This document shows, one piece after another, positions 24,246 to 33,401 of a stretch of 64,000 nt of DNA. Numbering within the stretch: position 1 is the first letter of the stretch; every line of letters begins with the position of its first letter. Location of the stretch: the NCBI RefSeq assembly GCF_003850345.1, contig NZ_CP027707.1, positions 3,348,001-3,412,000 of the forward strand, in the 5' to 3' direction. The stretch comes from Pseudomonas chlororaphis subsp. piscium (GTDB taxonomy: Bacteria; Pseudomonadota; Gammaproteobacteria; Pseudomonadales; Pseudomonadaceae). The notes under the pieces are model-generated. The model ran no database searches. It was given only the letters and a program-made list of their open reading frames with translations, and was not told the origin of the DNA. Both the position numbers and the translations under genes were made by a program.

Positions 24246-25670
24246 ATGACTCACACACCCGCGAATGCAACGCTCAATGAAAAACGATGGCAGGCACTGG
24301 CTGTCATCTCGATCATCCAGCTGATACTGCTGCTGGATGCCACCGTGGTGAACGTGGCCCTGCCACGGATCAAGCACGAGCTGGGACTCACGGATGGGTC
24401 CCTGACCTGGGTAGTCAATGCCTACCTCATCACCGCCGGATCGCTGTTGCTGCTGGGCGGGCGGATCGGCGACGCCTTTGGGGTGCGGCGCACCTTCCAG
24501 GTCGGCGTAGTGATTTTTGGCGCATTTTCCTTGCTGGCGACCTTCGCCGAAGATGCCACCGTGCTGATCATCAGCCGTGCCGGGCAAGGGGTCGGTGAAG
24601 CCCTGGCTTCGGCCACCGGACTGGCCATGGTGTCGCTGCTGTTTCCCTCCGGCCCCGAGCGCGGCAAGGCGTTTGGCATCTGGGCGGCACTGGGCGGCCT
24701 GGGCTCGATCATCGGCGTACTGCTGTCCGGCGTACTGACGCATTATCTGTCGTGGCGCTGGGTGTTCGGGGTCAACGTACCGGTCGTCATGCTGCTGATC
24801 CTGGCTAGCACGGTGATGATTCCCAAGTTCACCCACCGCGGTTCCACCCCTCTGGACCTGGGCAACGCACTGATCCTGGTGGTTGCCGTCGCCGCGACCG
24901 TCATGGCCGTGATGGGCTCTGGCATCGAGCACCTGCCTGGACAGCGCGTGGCGCTCCTGGTGCTGGGCCTACTGGGTATCGCCCTGGTACTGCGTCGTTG
25001 CAAACGCTCGGAAAACGGCATTATTCCCGCACGCCTGATGACTCGCTCTCCCCGCCTGGCCGGCTACGCCATCGTGGCCATCCTGGCAGCGACCTCCGGC
25101 GCCCTGTTCTACCTGGGTGTACTGTTGCTGCAAGACTACCTCGGCCTGAGCCCGATGCAGACTGGCCTGGCCTGGCTGCCCTTCTGCCTGGGTTTCTTCC
25201 CCGGCATCTTCCTTTCGCAGTTCGTCATGCAGCGCTGGAGCCCACAGGCAGCCGCCGTTGTCGGCCTGGCAACCTCGGCGCTGGGTTTTGCATTGTTCGC
25301 CTTAGGCGTACCTCTGCATAGCTACTGGCTGGGAATGCTCCCGGCCATGCTGGTCACCTCCATCGGCTTCGGTTGTGTCGCACCGGTCGCTCAGTCGTTG
25401 GCCACCAGCGACCTTAGCGAGGCGGACGCCGGTGCCGGGTCGGGTATCACCACCACCATCCAGCAGTTGTTCCAGGTGTTCGGGGTCACCCTGCTGGCTG
25501 CCGTGGCCCTGGCGGTCTCCGACAGCAGCGGAGTGCCGACCATCGCGGCCAATGGTTTCGTGAGCGCTTTCGCACTGTCGGCGCTGGCGATGATCGGTGG
25601 TGCCTTGCTGATCTGGGCCGGACGCAATGCCCTGGCTCTCGAGCCGGCCCCATCGAGCCCCCAGCCGTAG
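24246..25670 (+). CDS. MFS drug exporter, DHA2 type (14 TM)
   Basis: 474 residues from ATG 24246, with AAGGATTGG upstream. A cytoplasmic start is followed by VISIIQLILLLDATVVNVALPRI, a hallmark of DHA2 exporters (LDxTVVNVALP, motif D1). Motif A is present as GGRIGDAFGVRR and motif C as GVLLSGVLTHYLSWRWVFGVNVP. About 14 hydrophobic segments can be counted. It should export the cluster product across the inner membrane in exchange for protons and give self-resistance. The last cluster gene follows 9 bp later. Confidence 0.9.
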   Translation: MTHTPANATLNEKRWQALAVISIIQLILLLDATVVNVALPRIKHELGLTDGSLTWVVNAYLITAGSLLLLGGRIGDAFGVRRTFQVGVVIFGAFSLLATFAEDATVLIISRAGQGVGEALASATGLAMVSLLFPSGPERGKAFGIWAALGGLGSIIGVLLSGVLTHYLSWRWVFGVNVPVVMLLILASTVMIPKFTHRGSTPLDLGNALILVVAVAATVMAVMGSGIEHLPGQRVALLVLGLLGIALVLRRCKRSENGIIPARLMTRSPRLAGYAIVAILAATSGALFYLGVLLLQDYLGLSPMQTGLAWLPFCLGFFPGIFLSQFVMQRWSPQAAAVVGLATSALGFALFALGVPLHSYWLGMLPAMLVTSIGFGCVAPVAQSLATSDLSEADAGAGSGITTTIQQLFQVFGVTLLAAVALAVSDSSGVPTIAANGFVSAFALSALAMIGGALLIWAGRNALALEPAPSSPQP

Positions 25671-25679
25671 GTTATCGTC

Positions 25680-26951
25680 ATGCATCAGAACTACCTGATT
25701 CCCCCCTTCAAGGGACCCCTCACGACGCTTTCTAGTGTCGCGGGGCTGCGGGAAAAATGGACCGGGGCGATGCTTGACCAGACAGGGCGCGCCTATTCTG
25801 GCGCGCTGCGTCTGGACTTCAGCGCGCAGTGTTGCCAGGAGCAAGTATTCGACGCCGTGGCCCAGACCCTGGCTCGGCATCCGATCCTGGCGGCCCGATT
25901 CGACATCGAAGGAGAACAACTGGTCGGCCGAGCCCCCAGCGAACAGGCATTGCGCCAAGCCTTGCGCGAGCAATTGGGCAAGGTGCAGGCCGCAGTCACC
26001 GACCAGGGCTTCCTGGACTACCGGGCCAGGCAAGCCGCCGAACCCGGGCTGCGCATCGCCTCGGCGGTAGACGAGGCTGGCCTGCACATCTGGATCGGCT
26101 TCTGGATCTATACCTGCGATGGCGCGTCGATTGACCTGCTGCTGGAGGATATCGCCCGGCATTACCTGGACCAGCCCCCGGTATCTTGCAGCGCCTGGAA
26201 CGACTATTGCCGGATGCAGCACCTGCCGGAGCAGCCAGTAAGCGCGGCGCAACAGCTTGAGATCTACCCGGGGACGGGACCCTACGGGCTCGATGCACTG
26301 CGCACTAAAGGCAGTGGCGGCATGGGGCGCATGCAGAGCCTGAAGTTCACCTCCAGCGTGCCGCGCAGCAGGGTTCTGGACTATGCCAGGGCCCAGCGCG
26401 TGACGCCGTTCGTGCTGCTGTTGGCCATCTACCAACGGGCAATCAGTGCAGTCAGCGGCGTTGCCACCGTGGTGACCGGCGTCCCCTTCGCCAACCGCCC
26501 GGGAGCTGCGGCCCAGACGCTGGTGGGGCCGTTGTCCAATACCATCCCGATCAGTACCCGGCATGAGCCCGGCGAACCATTGGCGGCAGTGATCAAGCGC
26601 GTGCAGCGGGCGGTGATCAATGCCGCGGCTCGTCAGGACATAGAACCGGCAGCCTTGTATCCCGAGGGCATGTCTACGCGCACCGCCGGCTTCGAACTGC
26701 CGTTTCCCCAGCTGTTCAACGCCTGGAACTCACGCAGCGAAGGCAGCCGCATCGCCCTGGGCGACAACCAGTGGATGAGCCTGCAGTTATTGCCGAACGA
26801 TACCTGCCGCGTGGCTTTCGAAATCACCCTGGATGAGCACACCGAGCATATTTCAGGGCGGATCGACATGGACGCCGCAGCCTATGGCGAACATGCGGGA
26901 CAGGTCATCGAACAGATGATCCGCGACCTGCAAGACATCCCCGGCGATTGA
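25680..26951 (+). CDS. Condensation-like protein with lost catalytic His
   Basis: 423 residues. The size and pattern resemble an NRPS condensation or PapA-type acyltransferase domain: an N-terminal CAT-like subdomain, a middle HHxxxDG region, and a second subdomain with VTPFVLLLAIYQRAI, VVTGVPFANRP and LVGPLSNTIPIST. The active motif reads WIYTCDG, so the two His are Trp and Ile while Asp-Gly remain. It is therefore unlikely to catalyse ordinary amide formation. It could be a scaffold, a donor-site interaction partner, or an enzyme using another base. It is the last gene of the operon, followed by a hairpin. Confidence 0.75.
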   Translation: MHQNYLIPPFKGPLTTLSSVAGLREKWTGAMLDQTGRAYSGALRLDFSAQCCQEQVFDAVAQTLARHPILAARFDIEGEQLVGRAPSEQALRQALREQLGKVQAAVTDQGFLDYRARQAAEPGLRIASAVDEAGLHIWIGFWIYTCDGASIDLLLEDIARHYLDQPPVSCSAWNDYCRMQHLPEQPVSAAQQLEIYPGTGPYGLDALRTKGSGGMGRMQSLKFTSSVPRSRVLDYARAQRVTPFVLLLAIYQRAISAVSGVATVVTGVPFANRPGAAAQTLVGPLSNTIPISTRHEPGEPLAAVIKRVQRAVINAAARQDIEPAALYPEGMSTRTAGFELPFPQLFNAWNSRSEGSRIALGDNQWMSLQLLPNDTCRVAFEITLDEHTEHISGRIDMDAAAYGEHAGQVIEQMIRDLQDIPGD

Positions 26952-26974
26952 TCGGCAAAACTTGTAGACAGGCA

Positions 26975-27015
26975 CCGACAAGAGCGCGGTTCGAACCGTT
27001 CCGCGATCTTGTCGG
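26975..27015. terminator. Hairpin after the peptide cluster
   Basis: CCGACAAGAGCGCGG (26975-26989) pairs with CCGCGATCTTGTCGG (27001-27015) over 15 positions with one mismatch and an 11-base loop. It lies between two convergent operons, the peptide cluster and the dipeptide transporter. No clear T-run follows on the plus strand. A bidirectional terminator or end-of-transcript structure is likely. Confidence 0.6.
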
Positions 27016-27098
27016 ATGACCTGTATGCCCCATTCCAGAGGCCAATCGCCTCGGGCAGCTGCTGCCATCGAGTGTTCCGCGCGCACTCCTGGAAATTA

Positions 27099-28070
27099 TC
27101 AGCTCTGTAAATGACATCGCACGCGCTGCTGCTCATCCTCCAGCAAGGCCTGGGGCTTTTCGCAGCCAAGGGTGCACAGGCTGCAACGTTCGCGGAAGAA
27201 GCAGCCACTCGGTAGCCGACGGTTCCCTGGCAATTCGGTAGGCGCCGCAACCTGTTCGGCATGCAGCGGCACGCCTAGTCGTGGTACCGCCTCGAGCAAC
27301 AAGCGGGTATAGGGATGGCGTGGCTGATCGAGAACCTGGGCTGCGCTGCCAAGTTCAACGATTTGCCCCAGGTACATCACCGCTACCCGGTTTGCCATAT
27401 GACGGACTACTGAGACGTTGTGGGAAATCAGGATATACGTCAGGTTGCGAGCGCTTTGTAACTCCACCAGAAGGTTAAGGATCTGTGCCTGAACCGAAAT
27501 GTCCAGCGCCGATGTCGGCTCGTCCAGGACAATAATATCCGGGTCTGATGAAAGGGCTCGGGCAATGGCAATCCGCTGTCGCTGACCACCGGAAAACTGG
27601 TGGGGGAAGCGGTCCAGGTATTCCGGGCGGATGCCGACTTGGGCCGCGACCCGGGCCGCCACATCGCGCATCTGTGCACGGGAAGCGTGACCTCGGGCGT
27701 ATAACGGCTCGGTGATGATTTTCCAGATAGGCAAGCGTGGATCAAGCGAAGACTGTGGGTCCTGGAAAACAATTTGAACGTTGCTGCTGCCCTCGCCGCC
27801 GCCGCGACTAACCCAGTTCAGCTCACCGCTGCTGGGCGGCACCAAACCCATCAATAGCTGCGCCAATGTGCTTTTGCCACAGCCCGATTCGCCCACAATC
27901 CCCAGGGTTTCTCCCGCCCGTACCTGAAGGTCAATGCCGTTCAGGGCGTGGGCATATCCCCGCGGTCGACCGAGCCAATCATTACTGATGGGGAAACGGA
28001 CGCGAACATCGTCAAGTTGGAGAATCGTGGGTGCCATTTGGGGGACGGTATGCATGACGGCATTGTTCAT
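27099..28070 (-). CDS. Dipeptide/oligopeptide ABC transporter ATP-binding protein (DppF/OppF type)
   Basis: 323 residues from ATG 28070, which overlaps the stop of the upstream ATPase gene as TGATG. Walker A is GESGCGKST, the signature is FSGGQRQRIAIARAL and Walker B is DIIVLDEPTSALD. The C-terminus carries the four-cysteine oligopeptide-family extension (CFFRERCSLCTLGC). It powers import through the two permeases encoded upstream. It is the last gene of the operon. Confidence 0.92.
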   Translation of the reverse strand: MNNAVMHTVPQMAPTILQLDDVRVRFPISNDWLGRPRGYAHALNGIDLQVRAGETLGIVGESGCGKSTLAQLLMGLVPPSSGELNWVSRGGGEGSSNVQIVFQDPQSSLDPRLPIWKIITEPLYARGHASRAQMRDVAARVAAQVGIRPEYLDRFPHQFSGGQRQRIAIARALSSDPDIIVLDEPTSALDISVQAQILNLLVELQSARNLTYILISHNVSVVRHMANRVAVMYLGQIVELGSAAQVLDQPRHPYTRLLLEAVPRLGVPLHAEQVAAPTELPGNRRLPSGCFFRERCSLCTLGCEKPQALLEDEQQRVRCHLQS

Positions 28071-29065
28071 CACGAAAGCTCCTTGACCGGTAACCAGCAC
28101 GCACTCTTACGTTGGTCATTACCATTAATGCTGTTGAGGTTCGGGCGTTTGCTACAAACCGGCATGACATTGGGGCAACGCTCCTGAAAGGTGCAGCCCA
28201 CAGGCAAAGACGCCAGGTTTGGCACTTGACCGGGGATGGTCAGCAGCGGCTGGCCCGGCTCGACCATTTCCGGAAGGCCACTGAGCAACCCTTGCGTATA
28301 GGGATGTTGCGGGTTACCCATCACTTCGACGGTGCCGCCCTCTTCAACCACCGCGCCGGTATACATCACGTACACCCGGTCGCAGAACTGCGAAACCAAG
28401 GCCATGTCATGGGTGATGAGCAGAATGGCGGTGCCCCGTTGCCGAGCTTTTTCTCGCAGCAGCAACAGCACCTGGCGTTGCACGGTAACGTCGAGGGCGG
28501 TGGTCGGCTCGTCGGCGATCAGCAGTTGCGGTTCACAGGAGAACGCCAGCGCGATCATCACCCGTTGCCGCATGCCTCCGGACAGCTCGAAAGGGTAACT
28601 CTCCAATACTTGCTCCGGGCTGGCGATGTGCATGTCGCGCAACAGTGCAATCGCCTTGAGACGGGCTTCGGCCGCGCTGATCTTTTGGTGATGGATGATC
28701 ACGTCGAGCATTTGCCGACCGATGCGCCGGGTCGGGTTCAGGGCCGTCATTGGCTCCTGGAAAATCATCGCGGCATCGCGCCCACGAATCTGTAGCAGCT
28801 CCTTTTCAGGAGCCGCCAGCATGTCGCGACCGAGCATGCTCAAGCTGCCGGCGGTGATCCGATAACTGCGCTCTGGCAGCAATCGCATACTGAGCATCGC
28901 CGTGACCGACTTGCCCGATCCCGACTCGCCCACCACGCCGACGATTTCGCCGGGATTGACGTGCAACGACACGCCGTTCAGAGCCTTGACGTTATTTTTG
29001 TAAGCCGGGAATTCCAGGCTCAGGTTGTCGATGGCCAGTACAGGACTCGAAGTGTGCATGGTCAT
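28070..29065 (-). CDS. Dipeptide/oligopeptide ABC transporter ATP-binding protein (DppD/OppD type)
   Basis: 331 residues. The ATG at 29065 overlaps the permease stop (ATGA) and has AGGGG upstream; a second ATG at 29059 is possible. Walker A is GESGSGKSV, the signature is LSGGMRQRVMIAL and Walker B is LLIADEPTTALD. The C-terminal extension has the family CTFQERCPNVMPVC cysteine set. It pairs with the DppF-type subunit as a heterodimeric ATPase. Confidence 0.92.
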   Translation of the reverse strand: MTMHTSSPVLAIDNLSLEFPAYKNNVKALNGVSLHVNPGEIVGVVGESGSGKSVTAMLSMRLLPERSYRITAGSLSMLGRDMLAAPEKELLQIRGRDAAMIFQEPMTALNPTRRIGRQMLDVIIHHQKISAAEARLKAIALLRDMHIASPEQVLESYPFELSGGMRQRVMIALAFSCEPQLLIADEPTTALDVTVQRQVLLLLREKARQRGTAILLITHDMALVSQFCDRVYVMYTGAVVEEGGTVEVMGNPQHPYTQGLLSGLPEMVEPGQPLLTIPGQVPNLASLPVGCTFQERCPNVMPVCSKRPNLNSINGNDQRKSACWLPVKELS

Positions 29066-29943
29066 TTCCCCTGTTGCCGTGGATCGAGCAGATCGCGCAC
29101 GCCATCGCCCAGCAGGTTGAAACCGGTGGCGGTGATCAGAATCGCCAGACCCGGAAAGGTCGAGTACCACCAGTTATCCAGGATGTAGTTACGCCCGGTA
29201 GCGACCATCGCGCCCCACTCGGCCGTGGGCTGTTGTGCCCCCAGGCCGATAAAGCCCAGGGCCGAGGCCATGAGGATCGCACTGCCGATATCCAGGCTCA
29301 GTTGCACCAGCAATGGAGGCATCGCGTTGCGTGCCACGTGCCAGTGCACCAGGTGCCAGCGTCCGGCCCCGAAGGTCTGGGCGGCCTTGACGTACCCCAT
29401 CTGTCGGATGCTCAAGGCCTGGCCGCGGGCCAGCCGCACATAGGACGGAATTCGCACCAGGGTAATCGCCAGCATGGCGTTGAACAGGCTCGCGCCCAAC
29501 GCAGCCGCCAGGGCCATAATCAGTACCAGCGACGGCACCGACAGCATGATGTCCATCAGACGCATGATTAACGCGTCGAAACGGCCACCGATCACTCCCG
29601 AAAAACATCCCAGCAACCCGCCAATGAAACAGGAGGCAAAAGCCACGAACAGGCCGACGCCCACCGACTGTTGGCTACCGAACAGCACGCGGCTGAACAG
29701 GTCGCGGCCGACTTCGTCGGTGCCGAACCAGTGGTCGCTGGACGGCGGCGCCAGGCGTTCGGCGAGGTTCAGGGCGTTGGGATCGTGGCTGGCGAGCCAA
29801 GGGGCGAAGATCATGCACAGCAACACGATAGAGGTAATCGCCAGGCCCGCCATGGTCAGCGGGCTCCGGCGGATCTGGTAGGCCAGGTAGGCGGTTTTTT
29901 CGCTCCAGCGCGGGCGGCGCGCTGCCGTCAGGGTTACGGACAT
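29062..29943 (-). CDS. Dipeptide/oligopeptide ABC transporter permease (DppC/OppC type)
   Basis: 293 residues with about six membrane segments. The N-terminal OppC-type helix is followed by HWFGTDEVGRDLFSRVLFG, the hallmark of this subunit. The coupling loop EAA-type region is around AAQTFGAGRWHLVHWHVARNAMPPLL. It forms the inner-membrane pore with the DppB-type protein encoded 1 bp upstream. Confidence 0.93.
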   Translation of the reverse strand: MSVTLTAARRPRWSEKTAYLAYQIRRSPLTMAGLAITSIVLLCMIFAPWLASHDPNALNLAERLAPPSSDHWFGTDEVGRDLFSRVLFGSQQSVGVGLFVAFASCFIGGLLGCFSGVIGGRFDALIMRLMDIMLSVPSLVLIMALAAALGASLFNAMLAITLVRIPSYVRLARGQALSIRQMGYVKAAQTFGAGRWHLVHWHVARNAMPPLLVQLSLDIGSAILMASALGFIGLGAQQPTAEWGAMVATGRNYILDNWWYSTFPGLAILITATGFNLLGDGVRDLLDPRQQGK

Positions 29944-29944
29944 G

Positions 29945-30961
29945 TCAGTTCACCTCGCCGATGCGTGGGTCGATCACGCGGTACAAAAGATCGATGGCCA
30001 TGTTCAACAGCACGTAGATGAACGAAACCAGAATGGCGAAGCCCATCACCGCGGGGAAGTCCAGCGATTGGATCGACTTGACGACATAGGCGCCCATGCC
30101 AGGCCAGGCAAATACTGTTTCGGTCAGCACCGCGCCATACAGCAAATCACCCAGGGTCAACCCGAGGACGGTCACCGAAGGAATCAGGGCGTTGGGCAGT
30201 GCGTGGCGCAGGATCACGGTCCATCGGGACAGGCCATAGGCGCGTGCGGTGCGGATATAGTCCTCACCCAGTTGATCAAGCATGGCTGAACGAATCTGTC
30301 GTGCGACGACACCCAAGGTCACGAACCCCAGCGTTGCGGCGGGAAGAATCAGGTGCTCCGCAGCATCGAGAAACAGCCGGCCATCACCGGCGAGCAGCGA
30401 GTCGATCAGATAAAAACCGGTGATTGTCGGTGGCGGCGCCAGCCCTTCGGACAACCGGCCACCACCGGGCAGCCAGCCAAGGTGACCGTAGAACAGAACG
30501 ATTGCACCAAGACCGAGCCAAAAGGCCGGCGTGGAAATTCCGGTGACCGCAAGGGTACGGGCGATCTGGTCAATGGCCCGGTTGTGATAAACCGCTGACA
30601 GCACGCCAAGCGGGATGCCGACCAGGACCGCCAGCACCAGCGCTACCAGCGCCAGTTCCAGGGTTGCCGGGAAGAACGCTTGCAAGTCTTCCAGAACGGG
30701 ACGACTGGTGCGTATCGAGGTGCCCAGGTCTCCGTGCAGCAGGTCCATCAGATAACGACCGTATTGTTGATACAGCGGCAGATCCAATCCCAGCTGATGA
30801 CGGATGCCGGCCACCAAGGCATCGCTGGCACGGTCGCCAGCGATCAGTCGGGCAGGATCGCCCGGAATCAAGTGCGAAATTGCAAAGGTAATCAGCGAAA
30901 CACCGAACACGACCAACAACAGGCCGAGCAGACGCTTGCGCAACAAAGTCAGGAAGGCCAT
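29945..30961 (-). CDS. Dipeptide/oligopeptide ABC transporter permease (DppB/OppB type)
   Basis: 338 residues from MAFLTLLRKR at 30961, chosen over 30979 because GAGGTG stands just before it. The start RLLGLLLVVFGVSLITFAISHLIPGDPAR is the standard DppB opening. The coupling loop is in RTARAYGLSRWTVILRHALPNALIP. It has about six membrane segments. The next gene follows after 1 bp, and the solute-binding protein gene lies 75 bp upstream. Confidence 0.93.
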   Translation of the reverse strand: MAFLTLLRKRLLGLLLVVFGVSLITFAISHLIPGDPARLIAGDRASDALVAGIRHQLGLDLPLYQQYGRYLMDLLHGDLGTSIRTSRPVLEDLQAFFPATLELALVALVLAVLVGIPLGVLSAVYHNRAIDQIARTLAVTGISTPAFWLGLGAIVLFYGHLGWLPGGGRLSEGLAPPPTITGFYLIDSLLAGDGRLFLDAAEHLILPAATLGFVTLGVVARQIRSAMLDQLGEDYIRTARAYGLSRWTVILRHALPNALIPSVTVLGLTLGDLLYGAVLTETVFAWPGMGAYVVKSIQSLDFPAVMGFAILVSFIYVLLNMAIDLLYRVIDPRIGEVN

Positions 30962-31036
30962 TTGGCACCTCAACAACACGAGCGACGAGAATCAGAAGCC
31001 GCGCCAGCCGCGAACAGCTGGCGCGAGGGAGCGGGT

Positions 31037-32617
31037 TTACTTGCTCATGCTGCCCAGGTTGAACACCTGTTCGAGCATGGGGTTGAACAGGTAACCCTTG
31101 ACCGAATCACGCATCGGCAGCGTGTAGCTCTTCTGATAGAGGTAGGCGTAAACGCTGTCCTTGAGCACCATTTTCTGCGCGTTCTGGTACAGCTCGACGC
31201 GCTTGGCGGTATCGCTGGTAGCGGCTGCTTCGCGGATCAGTTTGTCGACTTCGGGGTTGCTGTAGAACGAGCGGTTGCCTTGCAGGCCTTGCATCTTGGA
31301 GTCGAACCAAAAGTTCATGAACATGTACGGGTCCGCGAAGTCCGGGCTCCAGGCCCCGACAGCGATGTCGTAGTCCGCCTGGCCGACGCGCTCGCGCAAT
31401 GTCGCGTTAGCGAGTTTTTCCAGCTTGAGGTTGATGCCCAGTGGCGCCAATGCGGCTTGCAGAGTCAGGCCGATCGGTTCCCAGTTGGGATCCTTGTCCG
31501 AATACATGTAGCTGAGGTTGGTGATTTTCTGCGGTGCCTTGGCGAGGCTGTCCTTGGCGGCCGCCACGTCCTGCTTCATCGGCGACAGCGAGCTGTCATA
31601 AGCCCACATGCCGTCCGGGATCGGCCCGTTCATCAGCTTGGCTTTGTCCTTGAGGATGCCTTTGACTATGCCGTTGTAATCCACCGCTTCGGTTATCGCA
31701 CGACGGGCATCGACGCTGGTCAGCGGGCCCTTTTTGTTATTCAGGTACAGGTAGGTCACCCGCAACGACGGGAAATCCTTAACCACGACGCCCGGCTTGC
31801 TGGCGAGAGCGCCAAGCTGGTCTTCGGGCATGTCTTCGATGATGTCCAGGTCACCGCGTTCCAGCTGCAGGCGGCGTACGGAGGGTTCGCCGATGATCTT
31901 GATGACCACGGTTTTAAGCGCAGGTTTGGGGCCGGCGAAATAGGTGTTTGGCTCCATGGTCAACGACTGGCCTTTTTGCCAGTTGCTCAGGCGGAAGGGA
32001 CCGGAGCCCGCGGTGTGGCTCGACAGCCAGGCGTTTACGTCCGCACTCTTGTTGACCACATCGGGGTTGATGATCGAAGCACCGTTGTGGGCCAGGGTAA
32101 ACAGGAACGGCGCGAAAGGCGTTTTCAGGGTGAAGCGGATGGTCTGCGGATCGACGACCGCCACTACCATGTCCTCCGGAAATGCGCCGGAAGGCCCTTG
32201 CTTGAGGGTCATCAAGCGATCAAAGGAAAACTTTACCGCTGCGGCATCTACCGGGGCGCCGTCATCGAATTTGTTGCCCGGTTTGATTTTGAACTCCCAG
32301 ACCAGGCTGTCCGGGGAAACGGTCCAGCTTTCGGCCAGGTCGCCCTGCACTTCAGTGCTGCTTTTGCCGCCCTCGACCTTGTAGCCGACCAAGCGTTGAT
32401 ACGACGGATAGGTGATGGTCCAGTCGTTGTTATCAAAGGTCACGGCTGGGTCGAGGGTCTGCGGATCGGCGGGTTTGCCGATGACCAGCGTGTCTTGGGG
32501 TACAGCCGCCGCAGCAGCCTGCCAGGCTCCGAGGCTCAATGCACTGCACAAAACGCTCAGCAGCAGTTTGCCGGCGCCGGGAAAGGTTTTGCGGGTCACG
32601 GTGTTCATTGGGTTCAT
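31037..32617 (-). CDS. Periplasmic dipeptide/oligopeptide-binding protein (SBP_bac_5)
   Basis: 526 residues from ATG 32617 (AAGGAAA upstream). The signal peptide has a basic start, a hydrophobic LLLSVLCSALSLGAW core and an AxA-type cleavage near AAAAA-VPQDTLV. The mature part has the family 5 pattern: ADPQTLDPAVTFDNNDW, DLAESWTVSPDSLVWEFKI, FDDGAPVDAAAVKFSFDRL. It captures a peptide in the periplasm and delivers it to the permeases. The neighbouring D-Ala-D-Ala dipeptidase suggests that peptidoglycan-derived dipeptides are the ligand. Confidence 0.92.
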   Translation of the reverse strand: MNPMNTVTRKTFPGAGKLLLSVLCSALSLGAWQAAAAAVPQDTLVIGKPADPQTLDPAVTFDNNDWTITYPSYQRLVGYKVEGGKSSTEVQGDLAESWTVSPDSLVWEFKIKPGNKFDDGAPVDAAAVKFSFDRLMTLKQGPSGAFPEDMVVAVVDPQTIRFTLKTPFAPFLFTLAHNGASIINPDVVNKSADVNAWLSSHTAGSGPFRLSNWQKGQSLTMEPNTYFAGPKPALKTVVIKIIGEPSVRRLQLERGDLDIIEDMPEDQLGALASKPGVVVKDFPSLRVTYLYLNNKKGPLTSVDARRAITEAVDYNGIVKGILKDKAKLMNGPIPDGMWAYDSSLSPMKQDVAAAKDSLAKAPQKITNLSYMYSDKDPNWEPIGLTLQAALAPLGINLKLEKLANATLRERVGQADYDIAVGAWSPDFADPYMFMNFWFDSKMQGLQGNRSFYSNPEVDKLIREAAATSDTAKRVELYQNAQKMVLKDSVYAYLYQKSYTLPMRDSVKGYLFNPMLEQVFNLGSMSK

Positions 32618-32824
32618 GCCGGTTTCCTTGATCATTCGATAGGGAAGTAGGTCAGGTTTTTTATAAAAGCTATAACCGGGCAGTTGCAGGTGAAACCTAA
32701 GTGATGCTGGTTTGTTGTTGTTATCAGCCGCAGTGAAAGTGGGCTGTGCAGTGTGCCTTTCGAAAACTCTCTGGTTTTTTTCGGGGGCTGTGTTGCGGTT
32801 CGCTTGGCTTGTAAAACCCGTGGC

Positions 32825-33364
32825 TTACTCGTCCTCCAGCAATGGGTAATCGTCGGCGTTCGGTAGTTCGTAATGCCACCACTCGGTGGGAATTGCCTGG
32901 AAACCCGCATCCAGCATGATCCCCAGCAGCAGCAGACGATTGCGTTGCACGTCTGCTGGCAAGTCGGGGTAGAACTGATGGGATTTTTCTTCCATCGCGT
33001 CGAATGCGGTGCCCATGTCCAGTGGCTCACCATCGGCGCCCACCAAGGTCAGATCCACCGCCACCCCACGGCTATGGTGGGAGCCCAAGTGCGGGTCACG
33101 CACGTAGTCGTTGTCTGGCAGCGCTTCCCACAACAGGAACTGGGCGTAGGGTGGCCGGTAGGCGTCGTAAATGCGCAGGGTAAACCCGGCCTGGCGCGCG
33201 AACTGGCTGGCTTTTTCCAGGCAAGTCGCAGCCTGACGGTGCAACCTGCAACGAGCATTTGGATAGATCACTTTTCCAGCCAGATTTTCTGCACTGGCGT
33301 AGATCAGGTCGATTTGCACCTGATAGCGCTGGGCATCAATCTCTACAAGGGGGCTGTTGTTCAC
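32825..33364 (-). CDS. VanX/DdpX-type D-alanyl-D-alanine dipeptidase
   Basis: About 179 residues from a GTG at 33364 (VNNSPLVEIDAQRYQV) with TGGAG upstream; the ORF could start earlier but then overlaps the regulator. Zn-binding and catalytic residues are visible: His and Asp in SHHSRGVAVDL and Glu-His in TEWWHYEL. An Arg motif, YDAYRPPYAQ, matches the family. It has no signal peptide, so it hydrolyses D-Ala-D-Ala in the cytoplasm after import. This gives D-Ala for reuse, as in the E. coli ddp operon. The unusual start codon may keep its level low. Confidence 0.9.
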   Translation of the reverse strand: MNNSPLVEIDAQRYQVQIDLIYASAENLAGKVIYPNARCRLHRQAATCLEKASQFARQAGFTLRIYDAYRPPYAQFLLWEALPDNDYVRDPHLGSHHSRGVAVDLTLVGADGEPLDMGTAFDAMEEKSHQFYPDLPADVQRNRLLLLGIMLDAGFQAIPTEWWHYELPNADDYPLLEDE

Positions 33365-33401
33365 GCAAACACTCCAGTTGGAATTCGGTGGGGCGATGGG
33401 A

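Noticed and set aside
30680..32650. A 656-codon plus-strand frame over the solute-binding protein and permease genes
   Set aside because: It is an antisense shadow; the minus-strand genes form a classical transporter operon.
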